64,000 bases of DNA from Acidisarcina sp963790505 (lineage in GTDB: Bacteria; Acidobacteriota; Terriglobia; Terriglobales; Acidobacteriaceae): NCBI GenBank assembly GCA_963790505.1, contig CAWBOT010000005.1, forward strand, positions 372,001-436,000, given 5' to 3'. The notes under the pieces were generated by a model that saw only the letters and a list, made by a program, of their open reading frames with translations, had not been told where the DNA came from and made no database searches. How positions within the stretch are numbered: position 1 is the first letter of the stretch; the number at the start of each line of letters is the position of its first letter. Of this stretch, positions 28,332 through 37,338 are shown piece after piece. Made by a program: the position numbers and the translations under genes.

Positions 28332-29257
28332 CAGACCGCCAGACCGCGGCGCATCTTGGCGGCGCGCACTGTATTGGACATCAGCATGGCGATAGTGAGC
28401 GGGCCGACCCCACCGGGAACGGGCGTGTAAGCGCCGCTGAGCGCATAAGCCGCTGGATGGACGTCACCGACAAGAGTTGAGCCTTTCAGCAGGAACATCT
28501 CTTCGCGCCGGATGTCGCCGGGGTAGAATCTCTCGAACTCCTCGCGCTCGGTGATGCGGTTGATGCCGACGTCGAGAATCGTCGCGCCCGGCTTCACCAT
28601 CTCCGGCGTAACAAACCCCGGCCGCCCGATCGCCGCGACGAGAATGTCCGCATTCCGGCAATGTCCAGCCAGGTCGTGCGTCTTGCTGTGACAAATGGTG
28701 ACCGTCGCGTTTTCCTGCAGCAGCAGCATCGCGATCGGCTTGCCGACAATGTCGCTGCGCCCGATCACGACAGCATTCTGCCCGGCGATTGGCAGGCCGC
28801 TCCGCTTGAGGATCTGGATCATTCCTAACGGGGTGCAGGGCGCCAGCGCCGGCTGACCCGACTGCACCTTGCCAACGTTGACCGGGTGAAAGCCGTCCAC
28901 GTCCTTGGCCGGGCTGACCGCCTCGAGCAGCAGCTTGGCGTTCACCTGCGGCGGCAGCGGCAATTGGATCAGGATGCCATCGATGTCTTCGCGGGCGTTG
29001 AGCGTCGCGACGAGCGCCAGCATCTCGTCGGTAGTGACGGTCTCAGGCGGAGTGATGAGGTCGCTGTACAAGCCCAGCTCGGCGCAGGTCTTTACCTTGC
29101 TGCGCACGTAGATCTGCGAAGCGGGCACATCGCCCACCAGGACGGCCGCCAGACCGGGGCGAACGCCATGTCCAGCCAGGCCCCCAACCTCGGCAGCCAC
29201 TTCCGCCTTGATCTGGCTCGCAATTTCATTCCCATCCAGCAGTTTTGCGCTGGTCAT
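28331..29257 (-). CDS. folD: Bifunctional methylenetetrahydrofolate dehydrogenase / cyclohydrolase
   Basis: A 308-residue enzyme that interconverts 5,10-methylene- and 10-formyl-tetrahydrofolate with NADP. Visible are the active-site region IYVRSKVKTCAELG, the folate block DGILIQLPLPPQVN, PAKDVDGFHPVNVGKVQSG, the NADP site AVVIGRSDIVGKPIAMLL and the C-terminal PVPGGVGPLTIAMLMSNT. The ATG at 29257 has GGTGACG a few bases upstream. It is the first gene of a folD-coaE-htrA run. Confidence 0.96.
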   Translation of the reverse strand: MTSAKLLDGNEIASQIKAEVAAEVGGLAGHGVRPGLAAVLVGDVPASQIYVRSKVKTCAELGLYSDLITPPETVTTDEMLALVATLNAREDIDGILIQLPLPPQVNAKLLLEAVSPAKDVDGFHPVNVGKVQSGQPALAPCTPLGMIQILKRSGLPIAGQNAVVIGRSDIVGKPIAMLLLQENATVTICHSKTHDLAGHCRNADILVAAIGRPGFVTPEMVKPGATILDVGINRITEREEFERFYPGDIRREEMFLLKGSTLVGDVHPAAYALSGAYTPVPGGVGPLTIAMLMSNTVRAAKMRRGLAV

Positions 29258-29596
29258 TTTTACGTCACCCGTGCATTTCTTGCTCCCGTCGGCAGAGCGG
29301 CCTCGGAGCAGCCTCTATCGTACTGGATGCCGAAGCTTGCAAAAATCGCATCGGCTTGGGGCGCGAATGCCTGTGGAAAGACCGGACGCGCCGTCATAAC
29401 TGATTTACCAGGAATACTTTAGGGCCGCGTTCGGAGTGGCCCGATAGTTGCAATGTAGGTACTGCCGTACACATTTACCGCTAGTTTCTAGCGCTTAACT
29501 CAGGATTCGACGCCCAGAATATGGGGAGCATTTGGCTGTATCTGATTGGCGAATCAAGGCTTCAGGTTCACATCCCTTATCTCCGGAGACGCAAGA
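29258..29596. other. Intergenic space between divergent folD and FkbM genes
   Basis: These 339 bases hold the promoters of two divergent genes. I see no gene with start, ribosome site and family signal. The only structure I notice is a short inverted repeat at 29479-29493, CGCTAG-TTT-CTAGCG. Confidence 0.5.
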
Positions 29597-30460
29597 ATGA
29601 AGAGTTCCAAAGCACTTCGCCGTATGTGGCATTCAATTCCCGCATCTGCTCGGAAACCCCTAAAGGCACCTATCCAATCTGCAATATCCACTCTCGTGCA
29701 GCAAGCCGGGTGTGGATTTATCGATCACACCGGCTTGCTCAAACATATCAAGTCAAACGGCTTTTTCCCGCAAACCATCATCGATGCCGGCGCTTTTGTC
29801 GGCGACTGGAGCAGGACGGCAAAAACCGTATTTCCGGATGCTCGAACCATCATGGTAGAGGGCAATGAAGAGAACCGCGAACACCTCGTCGCAGCCACCA
29901 GGGAGCTAAACGATTCCGAGTACGCTCTGGCCGTCCTTGGTCCTGAGTCGGATGCTGAGGTGGTCTTCCATGTTCAAAGCCAGGGTTCGTCCGTTCTCCA
30001 GGAGTTGACTCCTTTCGCTGGGCAGAAAAAAGTCGTAGCGATGACCCGGCTCGATGATCTTATGGCCGGACGCAAAATGCCGGAACCGATTCTGTTGAAG
30101 CTTGACGTACAGGGTTTTGAGCTGGAAGTGCTCCGCGGCGCGCCGGCAACCCTGGCCAGATCGGAAGTTGTCATCCTTGAAGCTGCTTTGTTGCCGTACA
30201 ACCAGGGAGCTCCGCTATTCGCTGAAGTAATCAGCTTTATGGCGGATGCTGATTTTGTTGTCTACGACTTCTGCGGTGACCATCGACGGGAATCGGACAG
30301 CGCGCTTTTCCAGGCGGATGTGGTCTTTGCCCGGACGAATAGCCAGCTGAGGGCGAATAAGAAATTCTGGCTTCATGAAGCGCCGCTTGCGGTCGCCTCT
30401 GAAGGGAGATTCGGTAAACCGGATGCCGTCGCTGCACGGACAGTCTTGCAAAAACGCTAA
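29597..30460 (+). CDS. FkbM-family methyltransferase
   Basis: A 287-residue SAM-dependent methyltransferase. The SAM site is IIDAGAFVGDWSRTAK with the acidic end of strand 2 in RTIMVEGNEENRE. The FkbM signature is the late block LLKLDVQGFELEVLRGA. Family members O-methylate sugars or polyketides. The ATG at 29597 is used because the frame's earlier starts lack a ribosome site and GGAGACG lies just upstream. A Trm112-like gene follows 63 bases later. The gene stands apart from the EPS locus; it may act on a surface glycan, but that is inference. Confidence 0.9.
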   Translation: MKSSKALRRMWHSIPASARKPLKAPIQSAISTLVQQAGCGFIDHTGLLKHIKSNGFFPQTIIDAGAFVGDWSRTAKTVFPDARTIMVEGNEENREHLVAATRELNDSEYALAVLGPESDAEVVFHVQSQGSSVLQELTPFAGQKKVVAMTRLDDLMAGRKMPEPILLKLDVQGFELEVLRGAPATLARSEVVILEAALLPYNQGAPLFAEVISFMADADFVVYDFCGDHRRESDSALFQADVVFARTNSQLRANKKFWLHEAPLAVASEGRFGKPDAVAARTVLQKR

Positions 30461-30523
30461 AAGTGATAGGCGGGCGGCGGCAGATCGAAACCGCCGCCGG
30501 GGTAAGAGAATACGATTGATGGA

Positions 30524-30769
30524 GTGAGCACTTCCGAACATTTGGTAAACCAGCCGGCTTCCGGGCAAGTTGATTCAGTTGGGCTCCGGCCTGAGTTGCC
30601 GCAATCGATCGTTTGCCCCGCGTGCCGCGGGAAACTGGCCGTTGAGTCGGTGTCGAATGCGATTGCGGGGCTTCGATGCCTCGGGTGCGGTAACCTCTAT
30701 CCGATCGTCAACGGAATACCTGTTTTGCTTGCCGGCCGTGCTACGAAAGAGAAGTCTTCCCCGGCTTAG
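30524..30769 (+). CDS. Trm112/YcaR-family zinc-ribbon protein
   Basis: An 81-residue protein with the Trm112 layout: SIVCPACRGKLAVES, then GLRCLGCGNLYPIVNGIPVL. The four cysteines form a zinc site. Trm112-like proteins activate methyltransferases in eukaryotes and archaea; bacterial homologues are often beside methyltransferase genes, as here behind FkbM, which makes partnership a reasonable guess. It starts at a GTG at 30524. It ends ten bases before the end of the convergent channel gene. Confidence 0.82.
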   Translation: MSTSEHLVNQPASGQVDSVGLRPELPQSIVCPACRGKLAVESVSNAIAGLRCLGCGNLYPIVNGIPVLLAGRATKEKSSPA

Positions 30770-30778
30770 GGGCGGCGT

Positions 30779-31477
30779 TTATTCGCGCTCCCGGGAGCGG
30801 TAGGCTCCCATCAGCCTGGAGATCAGCACGGCCAGATACAGGACGCCGAGGATCGCTTCGATGACCGTGAGCGATCGAGCCTCGCCGGAGACCGGAGTAA
30901 TTCCTGGAGCGCCGAGCGAGCTCATCGTACCGAAGCTGTAGTAGATGAAGTCGAAGCGGTCCGGGATGATGTGCCCGTTGGTCGCCGGTTCCAGGTAGAA
31001 GGCGTGGGGCTGCAGGCTGGCTACCATCCCATAAAGGCTCGCGAAACTAAAGCCGACCAACAGATAAATGCACAGGGCGCCAAAGACCGTCTCGGCGTTC
31101 GGTTTCTCGTGAGAGAAGACGCGCCGAAAGATCGTCACCACGATGAAAACGTCGAAAGCCAGGCTAAGCACCATCCTGACCCACGAGAGCACGCCAGCGT
31201 CGAACTCATAGAGTAATGCCCTCTGCAAGAGGGCCGGGACCGCAAGCAGGACCGCGACAACGCCCAGGCTCCGGCGGAAGCTGATCGCGTACACACTCAC
31301 TACGATGACCGCGCTGCCCAGGAAGCGAAGCAGATAGTAGCGAGAGCCGTTGCCCTCGGTGAGCGGGTAAAAAACCAGGCTGGCGAGCAGAAAAACAAAA
31401 AGTAAAAAGAACTTTCGCGCCGCGATCATCTCTGCGTGTTTTGTTTGAAGAATCTGGCGGCGTGGCTTTTCTGTCAT
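30779..31477 (-). CDS. Two-pore-type potassium channel family protein
   Basis: A 232-residue membrane protein with six hydrophobic segments and an Ion_trans_2-like pore near the C-terminus. The pore helix and filter region reads DFIYYSFGTMSSLGAPGITP, where SLGAPG replaces the canonical TVGYG. Potassium selectivity is therefore not certain. It has no RCK/TrkA domain. The ATG at 31477 starts the conserved protein (MTEKPRRQ); the frame continues open far upstream only as the shadow of the divergent PQQ gene. Confidence 0.8.
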   Translation of the reverse strand: MTEKPRRQILQTKHAEMIAARKFFLLFVFLLASLVFYPLTEGNGSRYYLLRFLGSAVIVVSVYAISFRRSLGVVAVLLAVPALLQRALLYEFDAGVLSWVRMVLSLAFDVFIVVTIFRRVFSHEKPNAETVFGALCIYLLVGFSFASLYGMVASLQPHAFYLEPATNGHIIPDRFDFIYYSFGTMSSLGAPGITPVSGEARSLTVIEAILGVLYLAVLISRLMGAYRSRERE

Positions 31478-31564
31478 GACCGGGCTTCCGAGGTGCTGCC
31501 GCTGATCGTAAATCACCGAAGACGATTCGTGATGCGGTTTGAGTTTCTGCAATAGTATGAGGCG

Positions 31565-33496
31565 ATGAGCGCCGCCGTGAATCGAGCCCCAATCGCAGCG
31601 ATAGCAATCTGCCTGTGGACGCTTGCCGCCGCAGCCCAGCAGGCGGTCAACGCCGACTGGCCCAGCTACGGTAACGATCCCGGCGGAATGCGATATTCTC
31701 CGCTGGACCAGATCAATCGGGAGAATGTCTCGAAGCTCAAAGTCGCCTGGGTCTTTCATACCGGCGAGACTTCCGACGGTAGCGGCGCCCGTCGGCGCAG
31801 CGGCTTCGAGACCACTCCTATTTTGGTCGACGGCACGCTCTATCTGACCACCCCGTTCAACCGGGTGATCGCGTTGGATCCGGCAACCGGCAAACAGTTC
31901 TGGGCCTACGATCCGGCGATCGACCTTGCCGGCGAATATGGCGACGGACTCATCAATCGCGGCGTTGCCACCTGGCTGGACGAGTCGCGTCCGGCAGGGA
32001 AGCCCTGCCACCGCCGCATCTTCGAGGCCACGCTGGACGCGCGGCTGATCGCGCTGGATTCAGCGACCGGCAAACCTTGTTCCGACTTTGGCGGCACAGG
32101 CTGGGTAAGTCTCCGCAACGTGTCCAGGTATATTCCAGGGCAGTACCACATGACCTCGCCTCCCGCCGTGATCGACGATCTGGTAGTGGTCGGGTCGGCG
32201 ATCGACGATAACGGCCGGGTCGACATGCCGTCCGGAGTGGTGCGTGCCTTTGACGCGCGTACCGGAGTCCTGCGTTGGAGTTGGGACCCGATTCCCCCTA
32301 ACCCTGCACCGGGCGCCGCTTCCTTGGCCTCCCGGAATACCGGCGCGGCCAACGCCTGGTCGGTCATGAGCGTCGATCCGGGACGCGACCTGGTCTTTGT
32401 TCCCACCGGCAGCGCCAGTCCCGACTATTACGGCGGCTTGCGGCCCGGCGACAACAAGTGGGCGAACTCGATCGTTGCTTTGCACGCAAAGACGGGCAAG
32501 ATCGCCTGGGGATTTCAGCTCGTCCACCATGATCTCTGGGACTATGACACTGCGTCGGCGCCGCTCCTTGCGACGGTGCTGCATGACGGCAGGAAGCTTC
32601 CGGTGGTCATCCAGGGCAACAAGACTGGCATGATCTACGTGCTCGACCGCAACTCTGGTGTCCCCGTATTTCCCGTTGAGGAGCGGCCAGTCCCGCAAAG
32701 CGACGTGCCCGGAGAGGCGACATCGCCAACCCAGCCCTTTCCGGTCGCGCCGCCGCCGCTTGTCCCCCAGAAGCTAGACCCGGAAGATGCCTGGGGTCCG
32801 ACTCCCGCCGACCGCGAGGCTTGCCGGACCATGCTGGCAAAGCTTCGCAATCAGGGGATTTTCACACCTCCGAGCCTTCAGGGAACGCTCGCCGTGCCCG
32901 GAAACCTGGGCGGAATGAACTGGAGCGGCTACGCCTTCGATCCGCAGCGCAACCTGCTCATCGTGAACACCAACAGCCTTCCCGCGCGCGTCCGGCTGAT
33001 TCCCCAGGACAAGGTGAAGGACAACACTGAGGATGGGGACCTGGGTCGGCAACGAGGGGCGCCTTACGCGATGCTTCGCCGCTTTCTGCAGTCCCCGTCT
33101 GATCTGCCTTGCGGGCCGCCGCCGTGGGGCACTCTGGCGGCGGTCGACATGAACGAAGGCAAGATTCGCTGGCAGGTTCCGCTGGGCACGATGCAGGACT
33201 TCGGCGGGAAGCATGGTCCGGTACCACCCGGATCGATCAGCTTGGGCGGCCCGATTATTACCGCCGGAGGGATCGCCTTCATCGCCGGAACGACCGATGC
33301 GAAGATTCGCGCGTTTGACACGGAAACGGGCAGGGAGTTGTGGCAGGCCGAACTGCCTGCGAGCGGACATGCCACGCCCATGACCTACAGCGTCGGTCCG
33401 CAACATCGGCAGTTTCTGGTGATCGCCGCCGGCGGACATCGGGCGATCCCGGAAGAGCAGTTAGGCGATGCTCTGGTTGCGTTTACGTTGCCTTGA
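31565..33496 (+). CDS. PQQ-dependent dehydrogenase (soluble, beta-propeller)
   Basis: A 643-residue quinoprotein with a signal peptide ending near AAAAQQA. The eight-bladed propeller starts WPSYGNDPGGMRYSPLDQIN and shows tryptophan-docking repeats such as LDPATGKQFWAYDPAI, LHAKTGKIAWGFQLVHHDLW and FDTETGRELWQAELPASG. It resembles glucose or alcohol quinoprotein dehydrogenases of Acidobacteria; it has no cytochrome c domain and no N-terminal membrane bundle. It would oxidise a sugar or alcohol in the periplasm and pass electrons to an unidentified carrier. No PQQ synthesis genes are in the window. Confidence 0.9.
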   Translation: MSAAVNRAPIAAIAICLWTLAAAAQQAVNADWPSYGNDPGGMRYSPLDQINRENVSKLKVAWVFHTGETSDGSGARRRSGFETTPILVDGTLYLTTPFNRVIALDPATGKQFWAYDPAIDLAGEYGDGLINRGVATWLDESRPAGKPCHRRIFEATLDARLIALDSATGKPCSDFGGTGWVSLRNVSRYIPGQYHMTSPPAVIDDLVVVGSAIDDNGRVDMPSGVVRAFDARTGVLRWSWDPIPPNPAPGAASLASRNTGAANAWSVMSVDPGRDLVFVPTGSASPDYYGGLRPGDNKWANSIVALHAKTGKIAWGFQLVHHDLWDYDTASAPLLATVLHDGRKLPVVIQGNKTGMIYVLDRNSGVPVFPVEERPVPQSDVPGEATSPTQPFPVAPPPLVPQKLDPEDAWGPTPADREACRTMLAKLRNQGIFTPPSLQGTLAVPGNLGGMNWSGYAFDPQRNLLIVNTNSLPARVRLIPQDKVKDNTEDGDLGRQRGAPYAMLRRFLQSPSDLPCGPPPWGTLAAVDMNEGKIRWQVPLGTMQDFGGKHGPVPPGSISLGGPIITAGGIAFIAGTTDAKIRAFDTETGRELWQAELPASGHATPMTYSVGPQHRQFLVIAAGGHRAIPEEQLGDALVAFTLP

Positions 33497-33561
33497 GATG
33501 TTCTGAGCGAGGGATGGCCGGTCTTGGATTCAGCCTTCGCCGGGCAATCGCCAAACGAGAA

Positions 33562-33583
33562 GAGGCTGCCGTAGGGCAGCCTC
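33562..33583 (-). terminator. Hairpin terminator between convergent genes
   Basis: A perfect nine-base stem, GAGGCTGCC-GTAG-GGCAGCCTC. On the - strand it is followed by TTCTCGTTT, so it most likely ends the STAS-gene transcript. It may also stop the PQQ gene from the other side. Confidence 0.65.
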
Positions 33584-33607
33584 AGGTGAAGTCAAGCGGT
33601 CGAAGGG

Positions 33608-33955
33608 TTATTTCGTAAAGGAGGCGATTGCGGTAGCTTCGTCGTCCTTCACGTCGAATACCGTGTACAGCTTGGTGATCTGGAGAAGATCGTGGACCTT
33701 CTTAGTGAGGTTCAAAAGCTTCAGTTCGCCGCCCTGATTGCGGACGGTCGTGTAGGCACTGACCAATTCCCCGATGCCCGAGCTGTCGATGTAGTTCACG
33801 TCGCCCAGGTTCAGCAGGATGAGTTTTGCGCCCTTGGAGAGGAGGTCGCGGGTGGCGTCGCGCAACTGCACGCTTCCCTCGCCGAGGGTGATGCGTCCGC
33901 TTAAGTCGAGAATGGTGATGCCGTCAACTTGACGGGTGCTGATTTTCAAGCTCAC
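33608..33955 (-). CDS. STAS-domain anti-sigma factor antagonist
   Basis: A 115-residue SpoIIAA/RsbV-type protein. The STAS core shows ITLGEGSVQLRDATRDLL and the phosphorylation-loop motif VNYIDSSGIGELVSAYTTV, where the first Ser after Asp is the expected target. Dephosphorylated antagonists bind anti-sigma kinases and free the sigma factor. The likely kinase is encoded 66 bases upstream on the same strand, giving a two-gene partner-switching module. No PP2C phosphatase or sigma factor is in the window. Confidence 0.92.
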   Translation of the reverse strand: MSLKISTRQVDGITILDLSGRITLGEGSVQLRDATRDLLSKGAKLILLNLGDVNYIDSSGIGELVSAYTTVRNQGGELKLLNLTKKVHDLLQITKLYTVFDVKDDEATAIASFTK

Positions 33956-34021
33956 TTAGAAATCCTCCTTGAATATCGTAAAACTAAGCTGGTTTCCAGT
34001 TTCTGGGGCCGGCCACCGGTT

Positions 34022-34516
34022 TCATTCCCCCGACTGAGATGCTCCCAGATGCTTGATCAGGGTAAGTTCCGTGCCTGGATTTAGCAACTTGAAGTGTACC
34101 TCATCCATAAATGAGCGGATAAGGAATATGCCGCGGCCGGAGCCGCGGAGAAGATTTTCGGGTGCCAGGGGATCGGGAAGAGTGTCGGGATCGAGGCCGA
34201 CTCCCTGGTCGGCGATGCGGATAATCAAATCGGTGCCGGTGTTTTCAAACGACGCGGTGATGTGTTTCTGCGGATCGTACGAGTTGCCATGGAGGACGGC
34301 GTTCACCGCCGCTTCCCGCACCGCCATGGTGATGCGGTAGATTTCGTCCTCGTCGATACCGGCCTTTTTTGCAAGTTCCTCAGCCGTCGCCTCCACCCGG
34401 TTCACGCTATCCAGCGAGGACTCGAGCGTATATGTAATCCGGCTTGCCTGTGATTCCTTCAATCGCTGACCCTCGGGCGGTGCCATGTCACCAGGCGGAG
34501 TGCTCTTGCTCCGCAT
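34022..34516 (-). CDS. Anti-sigma regulatory serine kinase (RsbW/SpoIIAB-like)
   Basis: A 164-residue GHKL ATPase. The N box is VREAAVNAVLHGNSYDP, G1 is IRIADQGVGLDPDTLPDP, and the lid and G2 region is NLLRGSGRGIFLIRSFMDEV. This is the RsbW type, which phosphorylates a STAS antagonist and sequesters a sigma factor. The partner is the STAS protein downstream. The first 20 residues are not conserved; the ATG at 34516 is accepted without a strong ribosome site. Confidence 0.9.
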   Translation of the reverse strand: MRSKSTPPGDMAPPEGQRLKESQASRITYTLESSLDSVNRVEATAEELAKKAGIDEDEIYRITMAVREAAVNAVLHGNSYDPQKHITASFENTGTDLIIRIADQGVGLDPDTLPDPLAPENLLRGSGRGIFLIRSFMDEVHFKLLNPGTELTLIKHLGASQSGE

Positions 34517-34554
34517 TCACGAAGTGTGCTTGCGGCACGCGGCAATGTCAAGCG

Positions 34555-36381
34555 TTACAGGCGGATGTCCTCGATTTCCAGTTCAATCCCGCCATACGCC
34601 GGATGGTCGTTGTGGCGGAGCCGGTAGGCGATATCCACCACGGAACCTCGCTGAATGCCGAGGGTTGCGATGCGGTCGGCCCAGCGCCAGGCCAGCGCGG
34701 CGATGGTTGCTTCGCCCTTCCCGGTCTGAAGTCGCAGCTTCATGTGCCGCTCTTTCAGGCGCATAGGTTCGGCGGCCACCTGGACGCGGGTGGCAATGAA
34801 AACCGGGTCTTCATTGTCCATGCCCGTGGGATGGAGACGCTGCACGGCGGCATAGAGCTCCGGAGTGATCTGGTCGAGGGGCAAGTATGCGTCACACTGC
34901 AGGGCTGGGTCGAGGCTCTCGCAAGTCAGATGCATCGCCGCGTATTCTTTCAGACGCCTGCGCAACTCTGGCACTGAGGCCGATGGCAGCGAGAAGCCCA
35001 CTGCGTGAGCATGACCGCCGAAGCGCGTAAAGAGATCGTGACAGCTCTCGATTGCCTGCAGGAGATGAAATCCTGGAACGGAACGTCCAGAGCCGTGCGC
35101 CTCGCCATTCTCGTGGGCGATCACGATAGCCGGCCGCGAAGTCTGCTCTACGACCCGCGAGGCGAGGATGCCGATCACGCCGCGGTGCCAGCCTTCGCCA
35201 TCAAGCACGACGCAGCGTGCCTCGCGGTGGGCTGGATCGTCTTTGAGCAACACTTCGATCTGGGCGAGGACGGCGGCTTCAGTGTCGCGGCGGTCAGAGT
35301 TGAGCTTGTCGAGCTTTTCGGCGAGGCCCTGGGCGCGGGTCACATCATGGGTGGTGAACATCTCCACAACCTCTGCGGCGATATCCATGCGGCCGGCGGC
35401 ATTAATGCGCGGTGCGAGGCGGAAGGCTATGTCCGTCGAGGTCAGGCGGCGCTGACTGGGATCGAGTTTGGCCAGGTCCATCAGAGCGCGAAGGCCACTC
35501 TGCGCTGGGCGGGCGAGTTGCTCGATACCGAGGGCGGCAATAGTGCGGTTTTCACCCAGCAGCGGGACTGCGTCGGCGACGGTGGCGATCGCCAGCAGTT
35601 TCAGGAATGATGGCAGAATTTTGGTTCGCGCCTTGACGGGGTCATACGCTTCCAGAAGCGCCTGGGAAAGCTTGAAGGCGACTCCGGCTCCGCACAGGTG
35701 TTTGCAGGCGTAGCCGCAGTCCTGCTGATTGGGATTGAGCACAGCCAGCGCGGGCGGCAGGCCGCGCGCGCCGTCGGGCAGATGGTGGTCGGTGACGATG
35801 AGATCGATGCCGAGTGCAGCGGCCGCTTCTGCCGCAGCGAAGGCGCGAATGCCGGTGTCGACGCTGATGATCAGCCGCGCTCCAGCTGCGGCAGCCGCCT
35901 CGACGACTTCGCTCTTCATTCCGTAGCCCTCGCGCAAGCGGTGGGGCACATGGAAGCGGACATCACTGCCGCCATTCCCTTTCCCGATCATTTCAATCGC
36001 GGTCTTGAGCAGCACAACGGCGACAGTGCCGTCTACGTCGTAGTCGCCATAGATAAGCACCGGTTCACGATTGGCGACGGCCGCCTGGACACGCGAGACC
36101 GCGATTGTCATGTCAGTCATGCTGTAAGGGTCGAGAAGATGATCGAAGCTGGGGTTGAGGAAGCGCCGGGCTTGCTCCGTAGAGGAGACGCCGCGGGCGA
36201 GAAGCAGTTGCGCGAGCAAGGAAGGAATGGAAAGGGCCTGCGCCAGCGATTGGACAGCTTGCGGGTCGGTTTCCGGCACGATCCATCGGGCGGTTACATT
36301 CGCACTCGGTGCTCGCACAGCCCCGCCGGGCACATCACCGGGCGAAGCCGGTATTGACGAAGCGCCAGTTGAGGCGCTCAC
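34555..36381 (-). CDS. recJ: Single-stranded-DNA exonuclease RecJ
   Basis: A 608-residue 5'-3' exonuclease for recombination and mismatch repair. DHH motifs are visible: PVLIYGDYDVDGTVAVVLLK, LIISVDTGIRAF and LIVTDHHLPDG, then a C-terminal DHHA1 region with SGRSVPGFHLLQAIESC and FGGHAHAVGFSLP. The GTG at 36381 is chosen because it overlaps the stop of the upstream acidic-protein gene (GTGA), and any longer form would read through that gene. The coupling ties recJ to that unknown protein. It is slightly longer than E. coli RecJ. Confidence 0.94.
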   Translation of the reverse strand: MSASTGASSIPASPGDVPGGAVRAPSANVTARWIVPETDPQAVQSLAQALSIPSLLAQLLLARGVSSTEQARRFLNPSFDHLLDPYSMTDMTIAVSRVQAAVANREPVLIYGDYDVDGTVAVVLLKTAIEMIGKGNGGSDVRFHVPHRLREGYGMKSEVVEAAAAAGARLIISVDTGIRAFAAAEAAAALGIDLIVTDHHLPDGARGLPPALAVLNPNQQDCGYACKHLCGAGVAFKLSQALLEAYDPVKARTKILPSFLKLLAIATVADAVPLLGENRTIAALGIEQLARPAQSGLRALMDLAKLDPSQRRLTSTDIAFRLAPRINAAGRMDIAAEVVEMFTTHDVTRAQGLAEKLDKLNSDRRDTEAAVLAQIEVLLKDDPAHREARCVVLDGEGWHRGVIGILASRVVEQTSRPAIVIAHENGEAHGSGRSVPGFHLLQAIESCHDLFTRFGGHAHAVGFSLPSASVPELRRRLKEYAAMHLTCESLDPALQCDAYLPLDQITPELYAAVQRLHPTGMDNEDPVFIATRVQVAAEPMRLKERHMKLRLQTGKGEATIAALAWRWADRIATLGIQRGSVVDIAYRLRHNDHPAYGGIELEIEDIRL

Positions 36382-36854
36382 GGCTCTTCGTCTTCGTCGC
36401 TTCCGCTCTCGATGACGATGTCGCCGAAGTCCTCGACGGTCTCCAGCAGTTGCTGGTAACGGTCGTACCACGGGGTGGAGCTTTCATGGATGTAGGCTAC
36501 GCCCTGATAGGCAAAGCCCAGCTGCACGTATCCCAGCTTGCCCACAAAGTTGATCAGGTATTGCACTTCATCGAGTTCGGGCGGCTCTTCGTCAGGGAAA
36601 TTCTGATCGCGGACGTGTTCGATGAGCAGTTCGAGGTCTTCCTTTTCGAGCACCATTTCGCTCATGGTTACAAACGAGGACGCAGCTGTCTTCGCCATCT
36701 CGACGAAGTCTTTCCAGCTGTCTGGATTGGTCTCGTCCTCCCACAAAATGCTGGGCACATCTTCGCCGACAAAACCGGGGAAGCGGCGCATTCCGTGGCC
36801 TTCGATAAACGCCACCATGTCGTCTTTCAGTGAGAGCAGGCTGTCGGGTTGCAT
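36378..36854 (-). CDS. Acidic protein of unknown function, translationally coupled to recJ
   Basis: A protein of about 158 residues, rich in Asp and Glu, ending IVIESGSDEDEEP. It has no membrane segment and no motif I know. Visible blocks are MRRFPGFVGEDVPSILWED, a helical middle, and LGYVQLGFAYQGVAYIHESS. The stop overlaps the recJ start by four bases, so the two are made together. A nucleic-acid-mimic or RecJ-regulating role is conceivable from charge and context but unproven. The ATG at 36854 is used; a TTG lies two codons upstream. Confidence 0.75.
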   Translation of the reverse strand: MQPDSLLSLKDDMVAFIEGHGMRRFPGFVGEDVPSILWEDETNPDSWKDFVEMAKTAASSFVTMSEMVLEKEDLELLIEHVRDQNFPDEEPPELDEVQYLINFVGKLGYVQLGFAYQGVAYIHESSTPWYDRYQQLLETVEDFGDIVIESGSDEDEEP

Positions 36855-36935
36855 GTCCAAGCAGGTATTGTCGCAGATTCGACCCGGTCTGCGAATCCTC
36901 TATTCTGAAGGAAGACAATTTCCCAAGGAGCTTCA

Positions 36936-37313
36936 TTGCCCAAATTCGATCGCCACATCTTTGTCTGCACCAATCAGCGTGAGCCTGGCGCAGCGCGCCC
37001 GTCCTGCAGCCCTGATGGCAAGGGCCAGTTGCATGCCTTGTTGAAGGATAAGGTCCGGGCGGCGAAGCTCCCCGGAACGCTGCGGGTGAACAAATCCGGC
37101 TGCCTCGAACAATGCGAACACGGGCCGACGATCGTCGTATATCCGGAACAGGTCTGGTACGGATTCGTGAAGGCGGAGGATCTGGACGAGATTGTCGAGG
37201 GGCATCTGCGTCACGGGCGCCCGGTCGAGCGCTTGCGGCTTGCTCCGGAGTGTCTGAATACCGCAGCATGTCCGCACCGTCTCGCCGCGCCACAGACCAG
37301 AAAAACCGCCTGA
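36936..37313 (+). CDS. Thioredoxin-like 2Fe-2S ferredoxin
   Basis: A 125-residue protein of the NuoE/Shethna-like 2Fe-2S family. Ligand cysteines are in HIFVCTNQREPGAARPSC and in KSGCLEQCEHGPTIVVYP, the usual two pairs. It ends in a short tail with two extra cysteines (LAPECLNTAACPH). It probably shuttles electrons in the cytoplasm. The start is a TTG at 36936, supported by AAGGAG about six bases upstream and by the conserved start MPKFDRHIFVC. It is followed 25 bases later by the DUF507 pair. Confidence 0.9.
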   Translation: MPKFDRHIFVCTNQREPGAARPSCSPDGKGQLHALLKDKVRAAKLPGTLRVNKSGCLEQCEHGPTIVVYPEQVWYGFVKAEDLDEIVEGHLRHGRPVERLRLAPECLNTAACPHRLAAPQTRKTA

Positions 37314-37338
37314 ATGTGCTATATTCCCAATTGGATCA

